Source of the DNA: an uncultured bacterium | GTDB lineage: Bacteria; Edwardsbacteria; AC1; EtOH8 | Assembly: GCA_937863685.1 (NCBI GenBank) | Contig: CALMGM010000005.1 | Coordinates: forward strand, 62,001-126,000 | DNA length: 64,000 nucleotides | Direction: 5' to 3' | Part shown: positions 8,489-15,999 of the stretch, piece by piece | How the letters are laid out: each line of letters starts with the position of its first letter | Position numbering within the stretch: the first letter of the stretch is position 1 | Program-made: the position numbers and the translations under genes | The notes under the pieces: model-generated | Database searches by the model: none | Seen by the model: the letters and a program-made list of their open reading frames with translations, nothing else | Told to the model about the DNA's origin: nothing

Positions 8489-8962
8489 ATGAAATACGAG
8501 GCATATTGGATATCCCCCAGGGGCAGGATTATCCCCGTTACCGGCCAGGTCGCAACCCATATCCGGGCCGTTATAAAGAACCCCGCCCAGTTCGGCCTGA
8601 GCCGTGAGACCGTCCAGAAGGCTTACAGAAGGCATCAGGAGCCCCTGGGACTGGAGGGAAAGGCCCGGCAGGAGATAATGGCAGGCCTGCTGCGGAAGGG
8701 TTGGGTGCGCCTCAGATTCGTTCCCAAGGCTCATGGCTTCACTATTCAGACAGGCTCGCTGAAAGCCCGCCAACAGAGCCATCTCCGGGCCTGGGCCAGG
8801 AAGGTTACCAACGAGGAGCTTGATACCTTGGACGCTGGGGCAGTCCACCTAAACATCATCACAGAATGCCCCCAGGAATCCTATCGGGGTTCTCTACGGA
8901 GCTTTCTCGACCGAGAGAGACCCAATAGCAGCCCGAGGCGCAGAACGTCCCTGGGGCATTAA
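8489..8962 (+). CDS. Conserved-looking hypothetical protein, second gene of the SAM-switch unit
   Basis: 157 aa, starting MKYEAYWISPRGRIIPVTG, 5 nt after the upstream stop. The pattern (an N-terminal strand with ISPRGRIIPV, then NPAQFGLSRETVQKAYRRH and a KARQEIMAGLLRKGWVRLRF segment) resembles small proteins of unknown function that I associate with phage and candidate-phylum genomes; this is memory of a pattern, not a search. The region after residue 100 is less ordered and Arg/Ser-rich at the end. It is co-transcribed with 7860-8483 by spacing and followed by a palindromic hairpin at 8979. Confidence 0.7.
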   Translation: MKYEAYWISPRGRIIPVTGQVATHIRAVIKNPAQFGLSRETVQKAYRRHQEPLGLEGKARQEIMAGLLRKGWVRLRFVPKAHGFTIQTGSLKARQQSHLRAWARKVTNEELDTLDAGAVHLNIITECPQESYRGSLRSFLDRERPNSSPRRRTSLGH

Positions 8963-8978
8963 AACGGGTAGAAGGTTG

Positions 8979-9002
8979 ATTCCTGCAATCAATTGCAGGA
9001 AT
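8979..9002 (+). repeat. Palindromic hairpin, CTGCAATCAATTGCAG family, copy 1
   Basis: ATTCCTGCAAT and ATTGCAGGAAT flank a CA centre. The 20-base core CTGCAATCAATTGCAGGAAT recurs exactly at 19629-19648, again just after the stop of an unknown gene. It may be a processing or attenuation hairpin ahead of the TPR gene at 9030. Confidence 0.7.
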
Positions 9003-9029
9003 TGAAAATTTTATCAAGGAGACGTAACT

Positions 9030-9572
9030 ATGTGGAACGAACTGAAAGCCAAAGCGGAAGAACTATATTACCAAGGTCGTTTTCCAGAGGCTCTCATATT
9101 GGCCGAGGAATCATTGAGCGCCGCAGAATCATGCTTCGGGCCGGAGCATCCCAACGTGGCCACAGCACTTAATAAGCTGGGAGAACTCTGCCTCCCCGAG
9201 GGGAAAAGAACAGAGGCCGAATCTCATTACCAGCGGGCGCTGGCGATTCAGGAAAAAGTGTTCGGCCCGGAGCACCTGGATGTGGCGGACACCTTGAACA
9301 ATCTGGGCGAGCTACATCGTATCCAAGGCCGATATGACCAGGCTGAGCCTCTGTATAAGCGAGCCCTGGCCATCCGGGAAAAGGCTCTTGCTCCTGAGCA
9401 TCCGGACGTATTGGTGTCCTTGGGCGAGCTGGAGGAGAATTACCATTGCCAGGGGCAATACGAGCAGGCGACAGGCCTATACAAGAGGAGATTGGCCATT
9501 AGAGAAAAACTCCTCGGGCACAAACTTCCGGACTACGGTGGACTATGGGCAAAAAGTAATAGGTGCAGTTGA
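9030..9572 (+). CDS. Kinesin-light-chain-type TPR protein
   Basis: 180 aa with about four tetratricopeptide repeats of the 42-residue kinesin-light-chain type, each carrying the EKxxGPEHPDVAxxLNNLGEL signature (about residues 25-165). Such repeats mediate protein-protein contacts and are common in bacterial signalling and conflict proteins. AAGGAG lies 8 nt before the ATG. No catalytic domain is attached, so it is shorter than most NB-ARC- or caspase-linked relatives. The stop codon TGA sits in the loop of the terminal hairpin (9558-9583). It may be the third gene of the SAM-switch transcript, 67 nt behind 8962. Confidence 0.85.
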   Translation: MWNELKAKAEELYYQGRFPEALILAEESLSAAESCFGPEHPNVATALNKLGELCLPEGKRTEAESHYQRALAIQEKVFGPEHLDVADTLNNLGELHRIQGRYDQAEPLYKRALAIREKALAPEHPDVLVSLGELEENYHCQGQYEQATGLYKRRLAIREKLLGHKLPDYGGLWAKSNRCS

Positions 9573-9583
9573 CTGCACCTATT
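9558..9583. terminator. Palindromic bidirectional terminator containing the TPR stop codon
   Basis: AATAGGTGCAGT and ACTGCACCTATT are perfect 12-bp arms around TG. The TGA stop of the upstream gene is read from the loop. T-rich DNA follows on the plus side (TTTCTATCTTATTTTTATTT) and ACTTTTTG on the minus side, so it can serve both convergent genes. A near copy lies at 11201-11226. Confidence 0.75.
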
Positions 9584-9609
9584 AAAGGTTTCTATCTTAT
9601 TTTTATTTA

Positions 9610-9936
9610 TTACTTCTTGATATTTGTTCTTTTCCCCAGAATCAAGACGGCCTCCCGGACAATTTTCGCTTCCTGCTCGGTCAGCTCTATCCCCACGAAC
9701 CCTGCCTTAGCCCCTTTCATGGCAGGCCGCTCGAATGATAGAATATCAACAATCCTGACATTCAGGGCATCAGCCAGCTTATACAGGGCCTCCAGGGACG
9801 GGGTTCTTTTCCCGGTCTCCAGCATGGCGATGTAGGTGTTGCTCAATCCCGTCCTTTCGGCCAGCTCCTCCTGGGTCAGGCCCTTCTTGTTCCGCAGGGC
9901 CAGTATCCTCTTGCCGAGGTCTTTACGAATATCCAT
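9610..9936 (-). CDS. XRE-family transcriptional regulator
   Basis: 108 aa from the ATG at 9934-9936, preceded by GGGAG; frame-open sequence upstream of it to 10146 is not supported. Residues 5-60 form a Cro/C1-type helix-turn-helix: GKRILALRNKKGLTQEELAE then RTGLSNTYIAMLETGKRTPS. The C-terminal half (ELTEQEAKIVREAVLILGKR) is helical and may dimerise. The 5' untranslated region holds a 13-bp inverted repeat that buries the Shine-Dalgarno (9938-9988). Targets are unknown; it sits between two TPR genes. Confidence 0.88.
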   Translation of the reverse strand: MDIRKDLGKRILALRNKKGLTQEELAERTGLSNTYIAMLETGKRTPSLEALYKLADALNVRIVDILSFERPAMKGAKAGFVGIELTEQEAKIVREAVLILGKRTNIKK

Positions 9937-9937
9937 C

Positions 9938-9988
9938 AAAATCTCCCGCCGTAGTGTTTCTGAATGATAGCACTTGGCGGGAGATTTT
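9938..9988 (-). promoter_or_regulatory. 13-bp inverted repeat masking the XRE gene's ribosome-binding site
   Basis: AAAATCTCCCGCC (9938-9950) and GGCGGGAGATTTT (9976-9988) are perfect inverted copies, 25 bp apart. In the leftward mRNA, the arm next to the start codon includes the Shine-Dalgarno GGGAG, so the stem would block translation. The upstream arm directly follows a TATAAT-like -10, so the DNA could also be a repressor operator. Confidence 0.65.
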
Positions 9989-10015
9989 ATTATATACCTA
10001 ATGTGTAATTTGTTC

Positions 10016-10044
10016 TTGACTTTGGGTTTTATTTCAATTACTAT
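10016..10044 (+). promoter_or_regulatory. Promoter of the secreted TPR gene
   Basis: TTGACT (10016-10021), 17-nt spacer, TACTAT (10039-10044), 43 nt before the ATG at 10087. Confidence 0.55.
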
Positions 10045-10086
10045 TATGTCGTGAATGTATCTAAAATACTGCAAAAGGATGACGTA

Positions 10087-11145
10087 ATGAAATACCTTAT
10101 AACTCTGCTGAGTATAGCCCTTCTCTTTTCTTTTTGTGGTGCGCAATCACTGAACAGCAATAGAGAATCAGCCATAGATGATTACAATAAGGGTAAGAAT
10201 GTCATTTCAAGCACAAGAAGAGAAAATGTATTATGGGAAGAAGCGATACGACATTTTAATAAGGCTATAGAGAAAGACACATGCTTCGCCGATGCATACT
10301 ATTTACGTGGGGCCAGTTATCAGCAAATAGGCAAACATAAAGAAGCCTTAAATGACTTAAATAAAGCCATTGAATATGGACAGAAAGATACGACATATTA
10401 CAAATACTACTTTAAGCGTGCTTTTATATACGACGCCTTGGGCGACAAAAGAAAAGAAATTCAAGACTTTACACAATGTATGGAGCTAAATCCTAATTAT
10501 ATTCGAGCATATTGCAATAGAGGTCTCACTTATGAAGAACTTGGAATACGGGATAGCGCACTCATAGATATAAAGAAAGCCCTATCATTAGACTCCACAG
10601 ATGCTATTGCGTTGAAACATTTAAAACTCTGGGACAAAAGGGAACAGGCCAAGATTAAAAAACAATTCGTAAATATTGAAAATACCGTTAAACTAAAAGG
10701 GTCCCGTTTAAGAGGGGCAATTTGGTATTTAATAGAAATTGAAGATTTGGGTAAGGTGTTATTATTAGATAGGTCTTTTACCCAAAGAAGATATGATAAC
10801 CTCGTTGCGAAATTACGCAAACGTGTTGATGCAGACATTAAAAGGCTCGCTCTTTATAGCGTTGGCTTGCAGGTTTGCAGGGAAATGTCTTGGAATGATT
10901 TTATTGACATCTATCGTATCTATGCAACCCCACGTGTAGTAGATTATAACTCCGCTCCCACCCTTGAATATGCCATAGAACTGATGATGCGTGACAGAGT
11001 ATTTGCTGGTAAAATAAGTAGGGAAGAATCAGAACGGCCCTATGCTGTAGATAGAAATGGCTATAATTTGTTTAGAAATTGTATTGTGAATATTTATGGA
11101 AAGGAATTATGGCGTGCATTAGATGGAACATGCTTTCCCCAATGA
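10087..11145 (+). CDS. Exported tetratricopeptide-repeat protein
   Basis: 352 aa from the ATG at 10087, which has AAAAGGATG upstream; an in-frame ATG at 10051 would place 12 residues before the signal sequence. Residues 1-20 (MKYLITLLSIALLFSFCGAQ) form a Sec signal peptide; the Cys could make it a lipoprotein but the box is poor. Residues about 45-185 contain three to four TPRs (ADAYYLRGASYQQIGKHKEA, IRAYCNRGLTYEELGIRDSA). The C-terminal 150 residues are unrecognised. The gene is AT-rich compared with rmuC next door, suggesting acquisition. Confidence 0.8.
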   Translation: MKYLITLLSIALLFSFCGAQSLNSNRESAIDDYNKGKNVISSTRRENVLWEEAIRHFNKAIEKDTCFADAYYLRGASYQQIGKHKEALNDLNKAIEYGQKDTTYYKYYFKRAFIYDALGDKRKEIQDFTQCMELNPNYIRAYCNRGLTYEELGIRDSALIDIKKALSLDSTDAIALKHLKLWDKREQAKIKKQFVNIENTVKLKGSRLRGAIWYLIEIEDLGKVLLLDRSFTQRRYDNLVAKLRKRVDADIKRLALYSVGLQVCREMSWNDFIDIYRIYATPRVVDYNSAPTLEYAIELMMRDRVFAGKISREESERPYAVDRNGYNLFRNCIVNIYGKELWRALDGTCFPQ

Positions 11146-11200
11146 GCTGCCAAGGGTAAAATAATAGAAACCACCCAATTTGCGAAATGGATATAAAACA

Positions 11201-11226
11201 AATGGGCGCAGTTAACTGCGCCCATT
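11201..11226. terminator. Palindromic bidirectional terminator, GCAGTTAACTGC type
   Basis: AATGGGCGCAGT and ACTGCGCCCATT are perfect 12-bp arms around TA, extended by AAC/GTT. It lies between the convergent TPR gene and rmuC. The arms differ from the 9558-9583 element at a few paired positions, all compensated, so the two share an ancestor or a constraint. Confidence 0.75.
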
Positions 11227-11296
11227 GTTATTTGTAAATCGAATGTTTATTCTTGTTTTTCGTCTGTGCCCGAAGGTTAGTGAATACTGGTGTATT

Positions 11297-12514
11297 TTAT
11301 TGAATTGCTATGTCTTCTAAGGTCTCAACCTCTATGGGCGTTGCATCAATTGGAATTCCATTTTGTATCCGGAGGTCTTCAATTTTCTTGAGAGGTTTTT
11401 CAAGCATGTTCCGACGAGTGCTCATCAGCAAATGATATTCGCTTTGAGCCTCGTCAATTTTTTTACCCATTTTATCCATCGCTTTCAGGAAGACTTTCCA
11501 TTGGGCATTGAAGGTGCCCAGCAAGGCAAGAATCTGGGAGGCGGTCTTCTCCAGGCTGAAGTTGTCCACCGCCTGGCGAATGACCGCCAGGATGGCATAC
11601 AGGGTCACAGGCGAGCAGAGGATGACCTTGTTCTTCATGGCATCGTCCAGCAGGGTTCGGTCATTGTCGTTGATGAAGCCGTAGACCTGCTCGTTGGGAA
11701 TGAACACGATAACGTAGTCCACGGTGTTCTCTGCTGGGTTGATGTAATCACGGTTGTTGACCTCCTTGACTCTCTGCCGGACGTCTTGCAGAAACTTTTT
11801 CTTATAGGCCTGCCGGTCGGTCTCCGCCGCCGCCTCCAGGAACTGGACGTAGTTGTCCAAGGGGAATTTTACGTCCATGTTGACCTTGAGGTTCTGGGGC
11901 AGCAGGAAGGTATAGTCCGGGATGGTGGTTCCGGTGGCCAGGGACTTCTGCTTTAAGTAGTTGATGCCCTCGATGAAGCCCGCCAGCCTTAATACATCCT
12001 CGGCCATTCTCTGGCCCCACTGGCCCCGGACATCCCGGCTGGCCAGGGCGGTCTTGAGATGGTCGGTTGTCTCCCGGAGCTTCTCAGTGACCTCTACGCT
12101 GTTCTTAAGCTGATTGGTAAGCTCACCGAACTTGTTCTCCCGGTCTTTTTCCAAAGTGGTGACCAGCGTCTGAACCCCCAGCAGGTCTGTTTTCATGGCG
12201 GCCAGGGTCTGGTCAATAAGTTGCTTTTTCCCCTCCAGCTCCTGCCCGCCCAGCTGGGTCTGTTTGGAGAGCGTTTCGTTGGCCAGATTCAGGAAGTCCG
12301 AGGTGTTTCTTGACAGAGCTTCCAGGGAGAGGGCTCCAAACGATTCTTTAATCCTTCCCATCAGGGCTTCCAAGTCCTGAATCTTTTGGGCCTCGGTTTG
12401 GGATATCAGTTCCTGGGCGAGTTGCTTGGCATCCCGGCCCCGCAGGTGGTTAAGGACTAATACAAGCGCAGCTCCCAGAACAATACCAAGGCCAAGAACA
12501 AGGGCGTAGTTCAT
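11297..12514 (-). CDS. rmuC: DNA recombination protein RmuC
   Basis: 405 aa from the ATG at 12512-12514, which has TTGGAGAG upstream; 30 further in-frame codons upstream look non-coding. An N-terminal membrane anchor (NYALVLGLGIVLGAALVLVL) precedes a long coiled coil (about 35-160) and the conserved RmuC domain with GQWGQRMAEDVLRLAGF, NMDVKFPLDNYVQFLEA and YVIVFIPNEQVYGFI. RmuC limits recombination at inverted repeats and has a predicted nuclease-like core. The gene stands alone, convergent to the TPR gene and divergent from the secreted metallo-beta-lactamase. Confidence 0.95.
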   Translation of the reverse strand: MNYALVLGLGIVLGAALVLVLNHLRGRDAKQLAQELISQTEAQKIQDLEALMGRIKESFGALSLEALSRNTSDFLNLANETLSKQTQLGGQELEGKKQLIDQTLAAMKTDLLGVQTLVTTLEKDRENKFGELTNQLKNSVEVTEKLRETTDHLKTALASRDVRGQWGQRMAEDVLRLAGFIEGINYLKQKSLATGTTIPDYTFLLPQNLKVNMDVKFPLDNYVQFLEAAAETDRQAYKKKFLQDVRQRVKEVNNRDYINPAENTVDYVIVFIPNEQVYGFINDNDRTLLDDAMKNKVILCSPVTLYAILAVIRQAVDNFSLEKTASQILALLGTFNAQWKVFLKAMDKMGKKIDEAQSEYHLLMSTRRNMLEKPLKKIEDLRIQNGIPIDATPIEVETLEDIAIQ

Positions 12515-12685
12515 AGCGGCTCTCCAATTAATTGTTAAGCAATTATACACTACAGGCCCGACAAAAATCCAGGCTAATGCTGGCTTGAAGACCCAAAGCA
12601 ACATGATTTAACAGGAACATGTATAAATGTCCTAAGGCCCGGTGGCTGCCTTGACAAACGGTCGTATTCGCTGTATGATGAGGTT

Positions 12686-13933
12686 ATGCGGAACTTTCTA
12701 ATGATATTAGGTGCCTTGGCGGCTTTGGCCGGGGCCTCCCCGGCCCAGTTGCGGATTACCTGCTTTGACATCGGCCAGGGCAATGGGGCCTACCTACAGT
12801 CACCCTCCGGCAAGAATGCGGTCATCGATGCCGGGCCGTCCAACACCGCAGGGCGGCTTATGTGGAAATTTATCCGGGACTCTATGGCCGTCCGGCACCT
12901 GGACTACACGTTTCTTAGCCACTACCACCTCGACCATATAGACGGACTCGACCAGATTATAGACAGCGTGAGCGTTTATCCCGACTCTTTCCGGGGCGGG
13001 GCCTACGACCGGGGCTACAGCTATACCACGGCGGCCTACGACGAGTATGTGGCCTCAGCCGGGGCAAAGCGGTCTACTGCCACCATAGGCCAAGTATTCG
13101 ACTTCGGCGGAGGGGTCACGGCCCAGTGCATCTCCGTCAACGGCAAGACCCTCTCCGGGGATTCCATCCTGCCGGGCACCGAGGAAAACAACAAGTCTTT
13201 CGGCCTGCTGATAACCTACGGCTCCTTCAAAATGGTTTTCGCCACAGACATCGCCGGATACAATTCCAGTCCCTACAAGGATGTGGAATCCATCCTGGCC
13301 CCGGACATCGGCCAAGTATCGGTCATGGTAGTCAACCACCACGGCAGCGCCTCCAGCTCCAATCCAACCTGGGTCAGCACACTGAACCCGCAAGCCTCCA
13401 TAATCTCCATTGGGGAGAACAACGACTATCCCCACCCAACCCAGGAGGCTATAGACAGGCTCTGCGCCAATTCCAGCACCTATATTTATCAGACTGAAGA
13501 CAGCCCTTTGGACGGAGGAACCATCCCAGCCGGTCGGGGCCGGGCGACCAACAGTAACATTCACATCATTGTGGGAGACACTTCCTTCACTGTTGATGGA
13601 GACCACTACAGCTTACCGGCCCAGGGCGTGGAAACCAACCTGCTAACCACAACCCCGCAGCTTGAAGTCGGGACACCATTTCCCAATCCCTCCAGGGGCC
13701 TGACCACCCTGACCTACCAATTGCCCCGAGCCTCTGATGTGGATGTCCGGATTTACAATGTGGCCGGGCAGCTGGTGAAACATCTTTTTACCGGGGTTCA
13801 GCAGCCGGGGAGAAATTCTGTTCGATGGGATGGGCGGGATGAGGCTGGCGGGAAAGCACCTACCGGGATTTACATTTGCAGGTTCAGCGGAGGGCCGGTC
13901 ACCAAGACGATGAAAATAATACTGATACGATAA
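12686..13933 (+). CDS. Secreted ComEC/MBL-fold hydrolase with C-terminal sorting domain
   Basis: 415 aa. A signal peptide (MRNFLMILGALAALAGASPA) precedes a metallo-beta-lactamase fold like the DNase-type domain of ComEC: FDIGQGNGAYLQSP, the metal motif SHYHLDHIDG (about residues 79-88), FATDIAG, and NHHGSASSSNP. Residues about 325-415 are a T9SS-type or FlgD-like sorting domain: GTPFPNPSRG, YNVAGQLVKHLF, APTGIYICRF. Likely an exported or surface-anchored nuclease or phosphodiesterase; the substrate is not shown. It stands alone with a strong terminator behind it. Confidence 0.88.
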   Translation: MRNFLMILGALAALAGASPAQLRITCFDIGQGNGAYLQSPSGKNAVIDAGPSNTAGRLMWKFIRDSMAVRHLDYTFLSHYHLDHIDGLDQIIDSVSVYPDSFRGGAYDRGYSYTTAAYDEYVASAGAKRSTATIGQVFDFGGGVTAQCISVNGKTLSGDSILPGTEENNKSFGLLITYGSFKMVFATDIAGYNSSPYKDVESILAPDIGQVSVMVVNHHGSASSSNPTWVSTLNPQASIISIGENNDYPHPTQEAIDRLCANSSTYIYQTEDSPLDGGTIPAGRGRATNSNIHIIVGDTSFTVDGDHYSLPAQGVETNLLTTTPQLEVGTPFPNPSRGLTTLTYQLPRASDVDVRIYNVAGQLVKHLFTGVQQPGRNSVRWDGRDEAGGKAPTGIYICRFSGGPVTKTMKIILIR

Positions 13934-13934
13934 G

Positions 13935-13967
13935 AAAAAGCCGGGCATTTTTGCCCGGCTTTTTTTA
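13935..13967. terminator. Bidirectional intrinsic terminator
   Basis: AAAAAGCCGGGCA and TGCCCGGCTTTTT arms around a TTTT loop, with T-tracts on both strands. It separates the convergent MBL gene and the ABC-3C operon. Confidence 0.92.
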
Positions 13968-13970
13968 TAA

Positions 13971-15764
13971 TTAAAATGATGTCTTAAATAGTTTTCCACT
14001 ATCGTCTTTATCGTGTAACTCCAGAATAATATCATCTTTGCTGAATTCTATTGGATTGCCGTTCTCATCTCTTGGCAAATCATCCTTGATGATACTAAGA
14101 ATATATTGAATATTATACTTGTCGCAATATATTCTCAATAACTTCAACAATTTTACCCTAATCTTATTCTCTTGATTTGAAAACACATCGTCATGGTAAA
14201 CAAATTTAAAATAGGATTCATTTGAGTATTCGGCTAATATTGCTAAATCAAAAACAACACAAAGCATTTTTTTATAAGTATGGCCTTCGCCTTTTCTTGT
14301 GTCACCAATCTTATAACTATATTCAACGTTATTGTTTTTATTTTTATGAATGGATATTATTGCTGGATAATTCAGCACTGACATTGCAAATTCTGAAAAA
14401 TAATTTCTAATGTTTATATAGCGGGTATTACTTTTCGTGTTGTCAATAATCGTCGTTAATTTTTGCACAGTTAATTTTAATTCGTCGTCTAATCTATCTA
14501 TTTCAGATTTCTTTATCTCAATAACTTTAATGGAATCCAATTGTGCTTCAAGCCTTGCTATTTCGTTTTCAAGTTTAATTAGGTCGTTTTGATATTCTTT
14601 TAATTTTTTTATGATTGTATTGTCTTGTAAGACATCCCTGTATTTTTCTTTTTCTTTGTTTAAATCTAACAGTGTTACTTTTACATCCCTTAGGGCAGCC
14701 ACTTTACTTGTCAGTGCTTCCTTTAAAAGGTCTTTACGTTCAATTGTAATCTGTTTGTTAAATTCAATTAACTCTTCGTATGATTTTGTTAATTGGTCAG
14801 GAAAATAAATCTTTGTTTCATTAAATATTTCTTTAATTGACTCTAAATCAAAGCTAAATTCACTTTTAAGTGAATCATTTATTTTTTTTATTTCAAATTG
14901 CAAGTTGTAGGATAGCTTGTTCAATTCACTTATCCTTGTTTCTATGTCATCAACCAACTCAACAATTAACTTGTCATCCTGATTGTAAAAGTTTAAACTA
15001 TCAAGTTCTTGAATCTTTTCTTTCTTTGACTTATTGAGAACTTGAATAAATCCTTCAACCTCATCCTTTTGACTTGATTGAATATTGAATCCTTCTTCCT
15101 GTTCCTTAATGACTTTGATTTTTTGAGTTATCTCATCTTCAACTCTATACTTTTCAGCAACAGAGTTTTTGTCGAACCCCAATAATGAGAACATAAACGT
15201 TTTCCATTTTTTCTCATCAAAAGTAAATTTTTTAAGCTTAAATAAATCAGCATAATCATCATCGTCTGGGACTCGAAGGGAATAATTAACTGTGTCTCTA
15301 TAATCTAAATCATTATTGTTTTTAAAAAAATCATAATCTAAGTATGTATTTAGTAATTCTATAGCTTTATCAATTCCAACATTTTCCCAATCCCAAGTTT
15401 CGGGGATATTAAAGTCATCTACACTGTCTTTTGAAAGCTTTAGAGATACTTTTGAACTATCCGCAACCGTCCTTTTTATTGTTAGATAGGAGCCAGAATT
15501 AAGCAGTATTTCTAAATAGAATTCATATCCGTTGAATTTTAATGTGCCTGTTTCAATATCTTTTGTTGATGTGAGGAAGTGTTGTTTAGGTAGTATCTTT
15601 TTAAGCAGCAAAAAGTCTAACAACCTTATAAACTTTGTTTTACCGATGGAATGAGAGCTGTTGGGGCTTGACTTCGCTTTGACATCAGCAATAATCACGT
15701 TTAAGCCAAGGTTAAACTTGGTGTTGTGAAATGCTTTATTGCTATACAACTTGCTAAGTTTCAT
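13971..15764 (-). CDS. ABC-three-component system ATPase, DUF2326-like
   Basis: 597 aa SMC/Rad50-like ABC ATPase. Unlike textbook ABC proteins, the N-terminal P-loop region is degenerate (SSHSIGKTKFIRLLDFLL, about 38-55). A coiled-coil middle (about 200-440) is followed by DUF2326-like C-terminal motifs: GEGHTYKKMLCVVFDLAIL (signature region) and FKFVYHDDVFSNQENKIR (Walker B and beyond). This is the ATPase of ABC-three-component (ABC-3C) conflict systems predicted by comparative genomics, in which the ATPase senses invading nucleic acid or protein and licenses an effector. It is the last gene of the operon, 1 nt after the middle component, and strongly AT-rich. Confidence 0.82.
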   Translation of the reverse strand: MKLSKLYSNKAFHNTKFNLGLNVIIADVKAKSSPNSSHSIGKTKFIRLLDFLLLKKILPKQHFLTSTKDIETGTLKFNGYEFYLEILLNSGSYLTIKRTVADSSKVSLKLSKDSVDDFNIPETWDWENVGIDKAIELLNTYLDYDFFKNNNDLDYRDTVNYSLRVPDDDDYADLFKLKKFTFDEKKWKTFMFSLLGFDKNSVAEKYRVEDEITQKIKVIKEQEEGFNIQSSQKDEVEGFIQVLNKSKKEKIQELDSLNFYNQDDKLIVELVDDIETRISELNKLSYNLQFEIKKINDSLKSEFSFDLESIKEIFNETKIYFPDQLTKSYEELIEFNKQITIERKDLLKEALTSKVAALRDVKVTLLDLNKEKEKYRDVLQDNTIIKKLKEYQNDLIKLENEIARLEAQLDSIKVIEIKKSEIDRLDDELKLTVQKLTTIIDNTKSNTRYINIRNYFSEFAMSVLNYPAIISIHKNKNNNVEYSYKIGDTRKGEGHTYKKMLCVVFDLAILAEYSNESYFKFVYHDDVFSNQENKIRVKLLKLLRIYCDKYNIQYILSIIKDDLPRDENGNPIEFSKDDIILELHDKDDSGKLFKTSF

Positions 15765-15765
15765 T

Positions 15766-15999
15766 TTATTTAAGCTTAAAAGAATAAAGTATTGAATTGT
15801 ATTCTATTTTATTAAGAAGAAATAGAAAATTTAAAGCATGCGGAAATATATCTTTCGATTCTGCACCAAGCAACTTACAGGTTTCTATTTCAAGTTCATC
15901 ATATGACAGTATATTTATACGTTGCAATATACGTATAATAGTGGCACTCACATTAATTACAGAATGCTTTAAATCAAAGTATTTATCTGGAGTTATCAT
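15766..15999 (-). CDS. ABC-three-component system middle component (MC6-like)
   Basis: 77 aa, MITPDKYFDLKHSVINVSAT..., a small helical protein with the DIFPHALNFLFLLNKIEY pattern typical of ABC-3C middle components, probably the type-6 group. Its ATG overlaps the stop of the SMEK gene by 4 bp and its stop lies 1 nt before the ATPase start, so all three are co-translated. Middle components are thought to bridge ATPase and effector. Its identity rests on size, helical pattern and position. Confidence 0.8.
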   Translation of the reverse strand: MITPDKYFDLKHSVINVSATIIRILQRINILSYDELEIETCKLLGAESKDIFPHALNFLFLLNKIEYNSILYSFKLK

